From Chrysomallon squamiferum (taxonomy: Eukaryota > Mollusca > Gastropoda > Neomphalida > Peltospiridae), in NCBI GenBank assembly GCA_012295275.1, contig CM022674.1, positions 15,472,953 to 15,536,952 on the forward strand: a stretch of DNA of 64,000 nucleotides, read 5' to 3'. The position numbers and the translations under genes are program-made. How positions within the stretch are numbered: position 1 is the first letter of the stretch; every line of letters starts with the position of its first letter. The notes below the pieces were generated by a model, which worked only from the letters and a program-made list of their open reading frames with translations, made no database searches and was not told where the DNA came from. Positions 40,605 to 58,705 of this stretch are shown here, piece after piece.

Positions 40605-40985
40605 AATAAATAAATGAATAAATAAATATTAGAGAGGGTATAACATTGTTCAGGGATTTACATACGCGGTTATTCCCAGGCGTAGAATGGTGGTCTTAGT
40701 TTTAAACCTTGCACAATACTAAAAGTGTCACGTTCTTATTGTTCATCGTTGCATGGATTTAAAACCTGTACTCCCAGGTCAACGTAACACGTAATCCGGC
40801 CATGGCATTTGCGCCTTGCACGGGAACACGAAACAACTGTAAATCATTCGTTAGATTTATTTATTTATTTATTTAGAGATGATACCATATAGTAAATAAG
40901 TGTACAGTTGAAAAATACACGCGGCGCGTTAATAATGTCAGAGATACATGCAGTATATCAGCCTAGTTTAAAATACTGTAACAGA
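40202..40985. other. Upstream flank of B' with deletion of the 5' segment
   Basis: Bases 40,202-40,380 match the flank of B at about 96% by eye, including GCAG before the GATTTAAAC block. Triplet microsatellites lie at 40,500-40,620. At about 40,797 the sequence jumps from the GTTGACCTGGGAGTACAGG block straight to GGCCATGGCATTTGCGCC, losing about 540 bases present at 21,235-21,770. That removes most of the candidate 5' exon and its donor. Confidence 0.7.
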
Positions 40986-43260
40986 TTTCTGTAATAATGA
41001 CAATGACTTTATTCACATAAACTGTAGGATTACAGCACAGAGAAGAATGTATTACAGCTACATAATAACAAAATTAAAATGCACATGCGTGAAAGTTTAA
41101 CGTTTAACGCGGAGGACAAACATTGTCATATATAGTTGTTATTAATAAACATAGCTTTTTCAATACAAATATATTTTACTGTTAAACAAATTATTATATG
41201 AAAATACATTTAGATGTCTCATATATTTAACTGGTATATTTTCTCGCATTTAATAAAATAGGATCATAACAGTCAAATATATAATGATATTCATCACCAA
41301 TTTAGTTAAGATTACAGATATGACATATTCTGTTTTCTCTTAGAATACTGCACCGTGGTCCAGTTTCAATAGGAAGTTTAGATTTCGCGGTTCTAAATTT
41401 ACATAAGACATTAGCCTTGTTTTGAGTCAGCAAAGTAAAATAGTTTTGTAATTTCAAATTTTTAATTTTTTATAATTAATACACTTTGGAGACGTTTCAG
41501 TTTGATTTTTCCATATTTGTAGATACTGATAATGTAATATTTTGGATACCATTTAACATTATTTAAGTTGAGATATGTCCATGTATATGTTAAACCACAA
41601 TCATCTAAAACATTTTTTACAAATGTGTCCAAGGAGAATGGATAGCATGCATTAAATAATATAGCTGTGACGAAGTCTTGTTTTGCGTTTTGTAAATTAG
41701 GTTCCCCCAAAAGATTATCATTCTTACTTTTATAGAAATAAAAAGGTGACACCGTCCTAGATCATCATAGATCATAAAACCAGGGGTACATTTATTAACA
41801 TTTAGTAAATACTTACAAAGTTTCATTTGGAATCTTTCTATTAGTTGTATATTTGTAAAACTCCACACTTCACAACCATACAATAAAATTAGCTCTATTA
41901 GTTTGTGAAATAAATCAAGTATACATTCCACGGAGAGATTATTCTGACGACGTTTAGCTATTAGGCTATATATGGCTTTCACTGCTTTGTTATAGAGTTG
42001 TTTTACATTGTAAGTGAACTGGCCGTTTCTTGTAAAATGCATATAGTTATATTTATAGTTATCTGCTGTATCAATAAATCTCTCCATCAAATTTAAATAT
42101 ATAATCACTAGTTTTTTCTCCTTTTACTGAAAATCATTATTTTAGTTCTATTTATATTAACTTTAAATCTCCATAGTCGGCGGTAATTAGGAAAAATGTT
42201 AAGATTATGTTGCAGAGCATTCGGTGATTCTGCTAACAGTATTGTATCGTCAGCATACAGTAGAATACAATGCTTTAAATAAATATTAAATTCTTCAGTT
42301 ATAAGAAATTCCTCTAAGTCATTTAGAAAAACAGAACATAAAAATTGGCGACAGATTTTCTCAGGACCCTATCAAACGCTTTCTCAAAATCTATAAAAGC
42401 ACAATTTGTTCATTAAAATAATTATCGAGTATAAAGAAAATATATGGTCTGTCGTTTAATCATTTTTATGAAATCTAGCTTGATTTTCTAATTTCATGTT
42501 TGTTTCGTCTGTATACTTATTTAATCTAGAATTAAGTACAGATGTAAGTAATTTACCTAAACAACAGCTTAATAATGTAATAGGTCTATAATTTTCAGTG
42601 TCATTTCGAGCATCTTTATTTTTATATATTGGTTTGATGAGTCCCACTAACTAGACGGACGGTATAACTGCTGTATCAAGAATAACATTAAACAATAGCA
42701 CATATAAAGGTAACATAATTTTAGCAGTATGCTTTATATATTCATCGATAATAAAGTCTTCTCCAGATGATCGATTACAATGGAGTCTGTCCGCTGCGGT
42801 AGATATTTTCTCGGCTGAAATAGGCTTGTTCAAAATATCATTAGTGGTTTACTGACTTTGAGTGTGTAACTCTTCTATTGGTGTTACATGATCAGGCAAA
42901 GATTCATCAACATTGCTATTAAGAGTTTCGAAAAAATGAAATAAAGAATCTACTGACACATCTACTTTTGTCCGGCTCTGCTTATTGTTGTTCGGAATTG
43001 ACCAGTACTCTTTAGGATTTGAAGTTTTTAGTATCTTCATTTTTTTGTTTATTAGATATTCTATATTACCTAACAGCTCAGTTTAGCGTTTGTTTATACT
43101 GATTCTCATTATTATCATTATATTTTTTTTTTTTTTTTTATTATTATTATTATTTTTTTTTGCTATCTTCCGTTGCAGGCATTTAATATGATAATCTCTG
43201 TCTTAATCATACGTATATATATATATATATTATCATTATGGAAGACACGAAGTTACCGTA
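40986..43260 (-). mobile_element. Degenerate LINE, right-arm copy
   Basis: This is the reverse complement of the element at 18,771-21,040, with the same broken reverse transcriptase blocks (ENYRPITLLS, YADDTILL, LLYGCEVWSF). The same GTAACAGA flanks it at 40,978-40,985 and 43,261-43,268. It carries a few private changes, such as an added Cys codon in ITLLSCCLGK and a 1-base difference that merges two frames near 41,700. Confidence 0.85.
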
Positions 43261-43268
43261 GTAACAGA

Positions 43269-44040
43269 ATTATTTATTTAGTTCAGTTATAGCTGTTGTT
43301 ATTGTTGCTGTTGTTGTTGTTATTACTGTTGTTATTGTTGTTGCTATAGTTCGTTTTCCTGTCTGAAATACTGATATAATGACGTAAGAATGATAAGGAA
43401 GAAACAGTGCTGTTATCAGTTATCAGTGAAACAAAAGTAGGTAAGATATGTAGACAAACGGCATACTATATTTATTATGCATTGTGTCCGTGGCTTAGCT
43501 TTTGCTCCAAATATTAAATAAATAAAACTAGGTTCTGGCAGTAGCTCTCAGCTGAATAAAGTAATCTGCTGGTTCTCCGAACAAAATATCCAGTAAGGCA
43601 TCACTAATGAATGAATAGTAAAAAAAAAAAAAAAAAAAAAAATAAATAAATATCTGAAATGATTTGAGTATCTTTTAAACAGCACATTATATCCTTACTA
43701 TTATGATTTTTGTTGCTGCTGCTGTTGTTGTTGTTGTTGTTGTTATTATTATTATTATTATTTCAGGAAGTAAAAGTTAAAATAAAATCAGGACTATACG
43801 TTACTCAGTTATGTGACTGGCAGTCACCTTTTATAATAATAATAATAACAACAACAACAACCATAACAACAGTGACAATAACAATAATTAAGATCGAATA
43901 ATATGTCTGACATTTCATTAATTTTAGAATATTGTAATGTCGTTTAGATTTCTTTCTTTCTCCTTTCTTTCATCCACAACAAAGAATATTTCTGACATAT
44001 TCTTATTAAATTAATCGCACTGGGGAATAACTTTAAGCAG
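43269..44040. other. Intergenic, mirrored flank of the LINE
   Basis: This region mirrors 17,981-18,762. It holds AAC/GTT-type triplets, poly-A at 43,621-43,642 and TTG/TTA triplets at about 43,710-43,760. No gene is supported. Confidence 0.6.
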
Positions 44041-45655
44041 GCGGTTTCGATCTCTGAAACTTTGGTTCGTTTTACGAACCCACGGCGTTGAAGGGCTTCG
44101 GCATTGTCTAAGGGAGGTAAGTCTCGCAGTCATGTTCGGTAAAATAGCAAACTTCTCGTTCTTGATGAAACGAATCGAGATTATAATTGTTAGTAGCAAG
44201 AACATTAAGAAATAATAATGAAGATGATGAAAATAATAAGATAAATTATGATTTATTCAAGAAATTACCTTTTAAATGGTATAAATTATATTAAATTTGT
44301 CTTTAAATTTATAATACAGTCAGAACAGAGTTTAGTAAAATAATCCATATCGCTTGGATGTTTTTCCTGTCTAAATTTGTTGTTGTTGTATTGTTTCCTT
44401 TTAAAATTATGTGGTACTATATCAAATGGGAAACGTAGGCTTCACTTCAATAACAAATGTATTACGTAATTATTGGTGAATACATATGATTTATATTTTA
44501 ATATGTACAAGTAAATGTCGTATATTATGTACTTACAAGTAACACAAGGTAGTTTCAGTTATTTGCATTTATTTATTTGTATTTTTATCTGTATTATTTT
44601 TTGTGACGACTTCTTTAAAATACCAGGACATTCCGGTAAAAGACCACATTGACCATCGTCACAGTATCAATAATAATCACAAGAGATCCATGTTTGGCTG
44701 ACAGGCTAAGTTCATCCATACCTGCCCCCCCCAAAAAAAAAAACAAAACCCATATTATTGTATATGAACCAGTTATCATGGCTATATGATTTTTTCATTT
44801 CATTATTATCAGTATTGTTTATTTCCGTCTTAAGGACAGGATTAAATTATAATTTATATTCACTAGCTTGATATATTTATTTATTCATCTATTATTTTAA
44901 AGAAAAATATCATATGTAATAATAACAAAAGCATTAATGAAAGAGTTAGGATAGTAAATAAATAAATAAATACAAATTAATAATGAGTAAAGGAAATATA
45001 AACATAAACAAAATAATAATAATGAAAAAAGAATAAAGAAAAAAAAGAAATATATATAAAGTATTGAAAATAATAAATAAATAAATGAACAGTACCAGAA
45101 CAGTAAGGGAAATAAATGAATAAAATTGAAAAATGACGAAAGCAAATATAATCTGAAAATAAATACATATATATAAATTATTTAGAAGAATCTGCAATTG
45201 CCCAAAATAACATTTCTCTTCAACGGTCCAACTCTCTAACTCAGAAGCTATTGCGCATGATCAATGATTCTGGGAGGCCATACATGGTACCAGCTTTAAT
45301 CAACGAACACTTCGTTATTCAATTCGCCATATGCGCGGAAAGAGCCTAAGACGAAAATATCACCTATGCTTGGGACGTCATAGTGGAGATGACGTCAGAG
45401 CTATTTTTACACCGACCCGACAGCAACCGACAAGCTGAGAAGAAAGTTCTTGTAGAGAGTTTGAGTGATTCTGAAGACTAGGTTTTCCTTGAGTTCCATA
45501 ATGAGATGATATTCGAAATCAGAGATGCAATCTACAAAGAGCACGGCTGCGGAGAAATCTGTTTTTGAAGATGGTCTCCGATCCCAAATCGTATCAGCAC
45601 CAGGTGTTCAAATCTCTCGATATTGATAACATGAGGATCAGAAGTCAGTGAGTAG
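44041..45655 (+). pseudogene. Decayed decarboxylase fragment, unit 1, right arm
   Basis: This is the mirror of 16,363-17,980. Exon a is 44,041-44,116 ([18 protein letters not shown], donor GTAAGT). Exon b is lost. Exon c is about 45,224-45,655, with the same stops after FAICAERA and SLSDSED and the same frameshift. The shared lesions show decay before the two arms separated. Confidence 0.75.
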
Positions 45656-45849
45656 GTAAGCGTAGAGTTAGGGTAGAATTAAGTAGAATTAAGATGGAAA
45701 ATATAGATTTCAGATAGAAACTTATTTTGTTATTTTACTATCTGAACGTTGTTATTTTATTCGATTTACTTATTGTAATGTTTATTATTAAAAATAAAGA
45801 ACTATTTAATGTCTCGATCAGGAAAAAAAAATCCAAATGTATTAAAAAC

Positions 45850-46080
45850 GTTTTAGTATAATCTTAATGTTCATGAGAAAGACTTAAAGTGACTAAACTG
45901 TTAATTAGCAGCAAGAGTGTTTTATGTGCACCTTTCCATAGACAGGACATCACATACCACATCCTTTTATAAACACACTGTTTACTATTAATGCAGTGAT
46001 CCGGTGAAACCGAAGTGAAGCTTACCTCACTTTTATGGTTCATTTATTAAAATATTATTTTCTATAAGTATGGAAAATGC
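45850..46080 (-). repeat. Recurrent element with ATG and GTAAGC donor, copy 4
   Basis: This is the mirror of 15,940-16,160, with the same ATGAACCATAAAAGTGAG and donor on the minus strand. Confidence 0.5.
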
Positions 46081-46290
46081 ACAAAACTAAAATGTTAACG
46101 TCACGAAATAGTTCAAGTGTGGTGTAATAAACTACTGTTAAAAAAAAAGGAAAAGAAAACAATTTGGTAAATTTTATTTATTGTTTATGAGTAATCAAGA
46201 AAATACGACATAAAAAAATCATTTATTTATTTATTTATTTATTACTGCAGTCATTAATATTACCGGTGGTTGTAAGATGACTTTGTCTTT

Positions 46291-46291
<1 letters not shown>

Positions 46292-46369
<78 letters not shown>

Positions 46370-46536
46370 TAATAATAAGTATACTACTACTTCTATTACT
46401 AACAGCAACAACAAAAACAACGACGACGACAAAAATAATAAGAAGAAGAATAGTCAGTGAATGTAAATTTATCAACAGTCCTGTTCCCTATAAGATAAAT
46501 GTTTGAGAGAAAAAAAGAGGGTTCTCAGTTATCAGT

Positions 46537-46587
<51 letters not shown>
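46292..46587. repeat. (TAA)n and (GT)n microsatellites
   Basis: These mirror 15,404-15,723 and are shorter in both tracts. Confidence 0.92.
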
Positions 46588-46588
<1 letters not shown>

Positions 46589-46669
46589 CGAAGAAGATAA
46601 ATAATGCAAAGGGTACTCTAAGAAGGATTGAACCTAGAGCCTCTTACTGCTTTTGATACCATGCATCAA

Positions 46670-47310
46670 GTTATCTGACATCTATAATATAATTCTACAT
46701 ATCAGTACACCCCTATTAAAAATAACTATACATGATCCATTCAACTTCTATAATTATACAGTATCCTCATACTATAATGCTACGTAATGAATGCACCTTA
46801 AAATGTAATCCAAAACTACCCATATACCCCTATAGCACAATTTTGTATACACCGTATGTGACTCATTCCGAAATGTATTTTAGCTGATCTGTGCATCGTT
46901 ATATTATTATTTGAGCATTCGCCTGAGATCTTCATCCCTGTAATATAATCATTTGTGTATTCCGCTTACCCGTACACTCTGTGATGTTATCCTTTTGTAT
47001 CCCACTTACCCATACACCACTGTATATCCAATTTATGCATACACTACTGTAATGTACTCCTTACTATATCCTACTGACCTATGCACCATGTAATATAATT
47101 ATTTGTGTATCCTACTGACCCATACAGTCTTGTAATACACTTATGTATGTGTCCAACTATATCATAACCTGTTTAGTATAATCCTTTGTTTATGTATCCT
47201 ACTGACCCACACACTCTCGCAATGTAATCCTTTTCTTAAACTACAGACCCACCATGCCTCTGTAATTTACGCTATAGACCTATACTGCCCTGTAATATAA
47301 ACCTCAGTCT
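46670..47310. repeat. Degenerate minisatellite after A', mirrored
   Basis: This is the reverse complement of the block after copy A, with units sharing TGTATCCTACTGACCC. It contains scattered substitutions relative to the left arm but the same unit order. Confidence 0.75.
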
Positions 47311-47826
47311 ACAGTAAAGTGAGGGGTTAGCTCATCTACTTGTGAGCATAAATTGAAATGTCCCATGCAGTGCACTGAAGCTACAAGCTACACATTGTCC
47401 ACTTGTTATCATAGAAATTAACATTAAAATTATTCATTATCTTTCGTAAAACATATGCTAAAATATGCATTTTTTCAGTAACAAGTACCTATAGTATAGT
47501 ATATTATAGTATTTATTTATGGGTTGTAAGTCACGATATACATAATTTATCATGGGGCTCCTATGTCAGTGTGACCGCTGGGCAAATTTCCACTGTACAT
47601 GTGTGTTAAGATAGCTCTGTCCTAGAGAACAAAGTATTAATAAACGTTTACACTGCATAAAAAGAAAAGAAATGAAAAATAGGATTAATTAAAAAGAAAA
47701 TTAAAGTATCAAACAGCGATTTAAAACAACAACAAAAAACCACAACAAAAACAACAACAACAAAAAATAAAATAAAAAATAAAATAAAATAAACAGTCTT
47801 GAGAGATATAAATGTGTTTGAAAATG

Positions 47827-52402
<4,576 letters not shown>

Positions 52403-52700
52403 ATCTGTTTCTTGTGTTGCTTTATTAGAATCACCTATTTTTCCTCTACCTCTACATAAACCATCATTTTCTCTACACCTAGCAGCTTGACATTCCCTGC
52501 TTTTTGTATATTCGAATGTTTTCAAAATGTTCTCTTCATCTGCTTCTTTGGATGTTGTAGAAAATAGTGTAGTCTGTGACACTGAACGTCCTTCTAAATA
52601 TCTACGCACTTTGTCAGGTTCTGGAAAATCATTTTTGTAACGTCATCAACTTGTTTCGAAGGCATTAGTATCATCAAATACATCAAAATAAAACATAGTT

Positions 52701-52979
52701 CTGAAATAATATTTAACATTCAATCAGTACTTTCTCTGAAACCTTCACCAGCTGTGGCATTTTCATCATTAAATATAAATATGGTTCGTTTTCAAAAAAA
52801 TACCTTTAACAGTGAATTATAAAAACTTAGGTCAGTTTGAGTTCAATTTGTAAAATTCTATCTGCTAAGCATTACAGCTGTTTCTTCTACATGATTAAAT
52901 CCACTGAAAATAAAATTATGAATATAAAATATACAATCGATATTTAAAAATTAATAAGATTCCTTGTGCTTAAAAAAGA

Positions 52980-53018
<39 letters not shown>

Positions 53019-53602
53019 GAAAGAAAGAAAAAATAATAATAAAGAAAAAATAAATAAATAAAGTGTGTATAAATAACTAAAGAAAAAATACAATAATAGC
53101 TCAGACGTGCGATAGCAGTCCTACTTATTAGAGTTTACAGAATACTGCACATGTTACGTTCTTATTGTTTATCTTTACATGGACTTCGGACCTGTACTGC
53201 CAGGTCAACCTAACACGATAACGATAGTAGTACTCATGTCTCCTGTACTCTATCAATATTGATACCAAAGTGTCTTTTTTAGCTGTTTCATTTCTTTTCC
53301 GTTACTTTCTGAAGATTTTATATATATATAAGATGAAAAATAATAAGCACAACAATATAATCATTCTAAACAGCATTAAGTTTCACATAAATGTAGGCAG
53401 ATTTCACCATGCCCCTGCTGAGATCGATATGCGGCCAGATCCTTCAGGTAGAGAGGAGTTAAACAACAACAACAACAACAGTAATAATAATATATGAGAT
53501 TTCAGATTATTCTTACCATGATTTTATCGTGTGATATGATCAGTCCGCATAATAAACACATAAATGTCCTGACGTACTTATATCTTCAGAAAATCAGTTC
53601 AC
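52701..53602. other. Upstream region of A'
   Basis: This mirrors 8,526-9,370. It contains a poly-A tract (52,981-53,011), the unit-conserved block near 53,100-53,220, and an insertion-like AT-rich difference near 53,265-53,320 (TTTTTTAGCTGTTTCATTTC) not seen in the left arm. Confidence 0.55.
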
Positions 53603-53733
53603 CTGATCTGTTAGAAGTTTCTACTTATATTTGTTGTTGACAACCATTCTTTGTTTTTGCAACGCATTCTTCCGGTGTCTGCGCGTTCGGTTCCAAATCA
53701 TGACAAACGGGTCCGAACTTCCGGCCATGGCAG

Positions 53734-53735
<2 letters not shown>
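53603..53735 (-). promoter_or_regulatory. Conserved 5' noncoding exon-like segment of A'
   Basis: This is the mirror of 8,395-8,525. On the minus strand it runs from GCCATGGCCGGAAG to CAGATCAG|GTGAAC. A CA microsatellite (53,733-53,810) abuts its upstream side. Confidence 0.5.
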
Positions 53736-53816
<81 letters not shown>

Positions 53817-54079
53817 CTGAAATTCTGATATAATGACGTAAGGAAGACATTGAAGAAACAGGCCTGTTATCAGTTGAACAAAAGAAGGTCAGATATGTAG
53901 GCACACGGCATGCTATTTTTATTACTCATTATGTCCGTGGCTTAGCTTTTGCTCCAGATTTAAATTAAATCAATAAATATAGGTCCTCGCAGCTGAATTA
54001 AATTGTTTGCTGTTTCTCCAAACACAATATCAGTACGCATCACTAATGAATGAACAGTAAAACAATCTATCTATCTATA

Positions 54080-54112
<33 letters not shown>

Positions 54113-54189
54113 TTCTATATATCTGTATGTCTCTCTGTCTCTCTGTCTGTCTCTCTCTCTATCTATATATAGATGTATAAGTAATGACG

Positions 54190-54253
<64 letters not shown>

Positions 54254-54255
54254 CA
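53733..54255. repeat. (CA)n, TCTG/TCTA and (AAT)n microsatellites
   Basis: These mirror 7,862-8,393. The CA tract is at about 53,733-53,810, TCTA/TCTG tetranucleotides at about 54,065-54,170, and AAT triplets at about 54,190-54,250. Confidence 0.92.
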
Positions 54256-54521
54256 ACAACGACAGCAACACTAATTAATAAATAATATGCCTGACATTTA
54301 ATTAATTTTAAAATGTTATGGAGTCGTGTGGATTTATTTATTTCTTCTTTGTTTCATCCACTCTTGTTATTCGTTCATTGTTTATATGAACATAGTACCT
54401 GATCTTTTCAGGGCACTAAGGTCAATAGAACAATAAAACAATCAGCATTTCTGAAATATTCTTGCTAAATTAATTAATTAATAATTTGATCATTTGCGAG
54501 CACTGGGAAATACCTTAGCAG

Positions 54522-55547
54522 GCGGTTTCGATTTTTGAAACTTTGGTTCGTTTTACGAATATACGGCGTTGAGGGGCTTCAGCGTCGTATGAGGGAGGTA
54601 AGTCTCACAGTCATATTTGGAGAAATAGCAAAGTTCTCGTTCTTAAAGGAAACAACGGAGTGTATCATTGTTAGTAACAATAGCATTAACAAATAATGGT
54701 GATGATGATAGAAATAGTAATAGCAATGATAACAAAAATTAAGTTATAAATCGGGTATATTATATTAGATTTGTCTTTTGATCTTAAATAAAACTATTTT
54801 AATAAACAGGTCATACCGCTTGCCTATTTTTTTTTCTTTATATTTTTCTCAACTTTATTGAATCTTCGATGTCAAAGGGCTTCAGCATCGTTTAAGGGAG
54901 GTAAGTCTCACAGTCAGATTTGATGAAAAAGCAAAGTTCTCGTTCTTGATGAAACGAATAGCCTTTATAAATGTTAGTAACAAGAACATTAACAATAGTA
55001 ATGATGATAATCATGATAAAAATAATAACAAAAATTATCATTAACAAAACAAATTAACTTACAAATGGGGTAAATCATATCAAATTTGTCTTTAAATCTT
55101 TAGTAAAGCCTCAGATGAGTTTAAATAACATAATTCTTACCACTTGGCTATTTTTCCTTTTTGTACTTTTCATAAGTTTATTATTATAAATTATGTAGTA
55201 CTATATAAAATGGGAAATGTAGGATCCATTTCAATAAGAGATCATAAAGTAATTATTGACAAATACATACGATTAATATTTAAATATGTACAAGTAAATG
55301 TGCTGTATATTATATAGTTACAAGTAACACAAGGTTGTTTTAGTTATTTGCTTTTATTTGTATGTATTGTTATCTGTGTTATTTTTTTGTGAAGTCTTCT
55401 TTAAAATATGAATTAAAGACCCACATTGATCATCTTCACAATATCAGTAATAATCACCAGAGTGTCCGTGTTTGGCTGAGAGTCTACGTTTACTCTGTGT
55501 AAATGACTTAACTGTCTATATGATTTTTTCATTTTATTATTATTATT

Positions 55548-55588
<41 letters not shown>

Positions 55589-56448
55589 TATTATTATTAT
55601 TATTATTATTGTATGACACCGACAATGTGTTTTCTTTGAAAAAAATGATTACCTTGTTAGCAATGGTTCTTTGCTTTCTTGAAACATGTATTTTCGCACG
55701 ATTTTAATAAATATTTTAAAATTAATATTATTCAGCATGTTCGTCTGGCGAAGCTGTTTGAAAGTCTGGTAGAAAAAGATGATCGGTTTGAAATACTCAG
55801 AGAAGTTATGATGGGTCTCGTTTTGTTTCCTCCTTAAGGTCAGGATTAAATTATAATTAATGTTCGCTAGAATGAGATATTTATTTGTTTATTCATTTAT
55901 TACCTGAAAGAAAATACAACATGTGTAATAATAATAAAAGCACTAATAAAATAATAATGGTAACAAATAAAAAAATAATAATAAATGATAATGAGGAAAA
56001 GAAATATAAGTCAGAAAAAAATATTTATAAATTATTTAAATTAATCTGCAATTAACCAAAATAATATTTCTTTTCAAGAGGCCCAACTCTTTAACTCAGA
56101 AGCTACTGCGCATGGTCAGAGATTCATGTACGCTATACATGGCACGAACACTAATCAACGTACAGTTTGTTATTCGGTTCGCCATTTGCGCTGAAAGAGC
56201 CTGCGACAAAGATATCACCTATGCCTGGGACGTCATATTAGAGATGACGTCAGAGCTATTGTTACACCAACGCGACAGCAACAGACAAGCTGAGAAGGAA
56301 GTTCTTGAAGAGAGTTTGAGTGATTCTGAAGACGAGGTTTTCCCCGAGTTCGATAATGAGATGACATTCGACAATCAGAGATGCAATCTACAAAGAGCAC
56401 GGCTGCGGAGAAATCTGTTTTTGAAGATGGTCTCCGATCCCAAATCGG
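54522..56448 (+). pseudogene. Decarboxylase (AADC/HDC-like) C-terminal fragment, right arm
   Basis: Exon a is 54,522-54,597 ([18 protein letters not shown], donor GTAAGT). A second partial exon a lies at about 54,863-54,900. Exon b is 55,736-55,838 (HVRLAKLFESLVEK), with the shared +1 base before TTAAG|GTCAGG. Exon c is 56,079 to about 56,448, cut after DPKS. The mirrored left copy has the same lesions. The protein pattern is that of the C-terminal small domain of DOPA/histidine decarboxylases. Confidence 0.78.
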
Positions 56449-56469
56449 AATATGTAATTTTTAATTAAC

Positions 56470-56705
56470 TATGTTCAAATAATTAATTATAGAAAACAAT
56501 ATTTAATAAATGAACCAAAAAAGTGAGGTAAGTTTCAGTTCTGTTTCGCTGGATGACTGCATTAATACTAATCAGTGTGTTTATAAAAGGTTGTGGTTTG
56601 TGCTTTTCTGTCTATGGAAAGGTGCACATAAAACTCTTACTGCTAATCAGAAGTTTAGTCACATTCAGTGTCTCTCACTAACTTTAAGATTATATTAAAA
56701 CGCTG
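56470..56705 (+). repeat. Recurrent element with ATG and GTAAGT donor, copy 5
   Basis: This is the mirror of 5,430-5,650: ATGAACCAAAAAAGTGAG then GTAAGT on the plus strand at about 56,510-56,533. Confidence 0.5.
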
Positions 56706-56917
56706 TTAACACTTATGGATTAAAATTTTTCTTTTCCTGAGCGAGACATTAAACAGTTCCTTGTTTTTAAAGATACAAATTACAGTAAGTAAATAGAACA
56801 AATTAAAATAAAGGAAAATGAAAGGGTACAGATTAAAAAATAAAATAAGTTTCTGTCTGAAATCTATATTTTCCTTCTTTAATTTCAATACTTATAGTAA
56901 ATAAATTCTACGCTTAC

Positions 56918-57730
56918 CGAACAGCAGCCATTACTACAAAGGAATCCCTCTCACCTATTGACTGACTTCTGATCCTCATGTTATCAATATCGAGAGATTT
57001 GAACACCTGGTGCTGATACGATTTGGGATCGGAGACCATCTTCAAAAACAGATTTCTCCGCAGTCGTGCTCTTTGTAGATTGCATCTCTGATTGTCGAAT
57101 GTCATCTCATTATCGAACTCGGGGAAAACCTCGTCTTCAGAATCACTCAAACTCTCTTCAAGAACTTCCTTCTCAGCTTGTCTGTTGCTGTCGCGTTGGT
57201 GTAACAATAGCTCTGACGTCATCTCTAATATGACGTCCCAGGCATAGGTGATATCTTTGTCGCAGGCTCTTTCAGCGCAAATGGCGAACCGAATAACAAA
57301 CTGTACGTTGATTAGTGTTCGTGCCATGTATAGCGTACATGAATCTCTGACCATGCGCAGTAGCTTCTGAGTTAAAGAGTTGGGCCTCTTGAAAAGAAAT
57401 ATTATTTTGGTTAATTGCAGATTATTTTAAATAATTTATAAATATTTTTTTCTGACTTATATTTCTTTTCCTCATTATCATTTATTATTATTTTTTGATT
57501 TGTTACCATTATTATTTTATTAGTGCTTTTATTATTATTACACATGTTGTATTTTCTTTCAGGTAATAAATGAATAAACAAATAAATATCTCATTCTAGC
57601 GAACATTAATTATAATTTAATCCTGACCTTAAGGAGGAAACAAAACGAGACCCATCATAACTTCTCTGAGTATTTCAAACCGATCATCTTTTTCTACCAG
57701 ACTTTCAAACAGCTTCGCCAGACGAACATG
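56918..57730 (-). pseudogene. Decarboxylase C-terminal exons b and c, right-arm inverted extra copy
   Basis: Exon b is 57,730-57,628 and exon c 57,387-56,918 (470 nt, same as the left copy, ending at a GTAAGC donor). The encoded exon c peptide is identical to that of 4,742-5,211. Exon b lacks the additional A seen at 4,434, so that lesion is private to the left arm; the shared frameshift at the 3' end of exon b remains. Confidence 0.72.
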
Positions 57731-58048
57731 CTGAATAATATTAATTCTTGAAATTTCGATGATGGCCTTATAAGCAAACTTTTTACTGAATATTTAAATA
57801 TTTTTTATGATTTGCTCTTGTGCTGCTAGTCGTATTTGTAAGGATAGAGAACATCTAACATACTTCCGTGATTTACAAACGGGCATTTACCACAGGCATA
57901 GAATGGTAATCTTAGTTATTAACCATCGCAGAATACCAAAAGTGTCACGTTCTTATTGTTTATAAATATGAGTAATAACACGTTTAATGTTATAATCATA
58001 GTTAACAGAATCAATCAGCATAATAACATTTCCAGAAAATCAGCTTAC

Positions 58049-58180
58049 CTGAGCTGTTGGACGTGTCTAGTTTCGTTTATAGGCCACACTGATTCTCTGT
58101 TATTGCTACGCATTCTTCCGGAAACTGTGCATTAGGTTTGAAGTCATGGCAAACGGAACGCAACGTCCGGCCATGGCATT
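58049..58180 (-). promoter_or_regulatory. Conserved 5' noncoding segment, mirror of copy 0
   Basis: This is the reverse complement of 3,946-4,080, with GCCATGGCCGGACG and CAGCTCAG|GTAAGC on the minus strand. Confidence 0.5.
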
Positions 58181-58651
58181 TTGCGCTTGCACACTAACAT
58201 GAAATGGCTGTAGAGCTTTCATTCGATTTATTTATCTATGTGTTTATTTAGAGATGATACTTTAAAAATGCACCTGGCAATTATATCAGATATATACATA
58301 TATACACGTATTAGTTTAAAATACTGATACTGTTGTTTTACATTGAATTATTTATTTATTTCTGTTGTAGCTATCGTTATTCTTGCTGCTGCTATTTTCA
58401 TTACTGCTGTTGTTGTTATGATTTGTTTTTTTTTCTGTCTGAAATACTGATATCGTGTCCGTAAATAAAGATAACGAATGGGCAGGTCTGTTATCGCTAT
58501 TGGTTGTACTTTAATGATCTGCTATTTGTCTGAACACCGAAAAAAAGTTTGATATCACTAAAAAAATGAATAGTGATTAAAAGAAATAAATATCTGGAGA
58601 TTTTTAAAGAATCTTTAAGTATTTTTTTATAAGAGCACATTAAATCTGTTA

Positions 58652-58705
<54 letters not shown>

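Larger units (their letters stand above)
55721..57745. repeat. Small inverted duplication inside the right arm
   Basis: Bases 55,721-56,448 and about 57,019-57,745 are reverse complements, the mirror image of 4,384-6,407 with the same breakpoint after DPKS. Confidence 0.88.
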
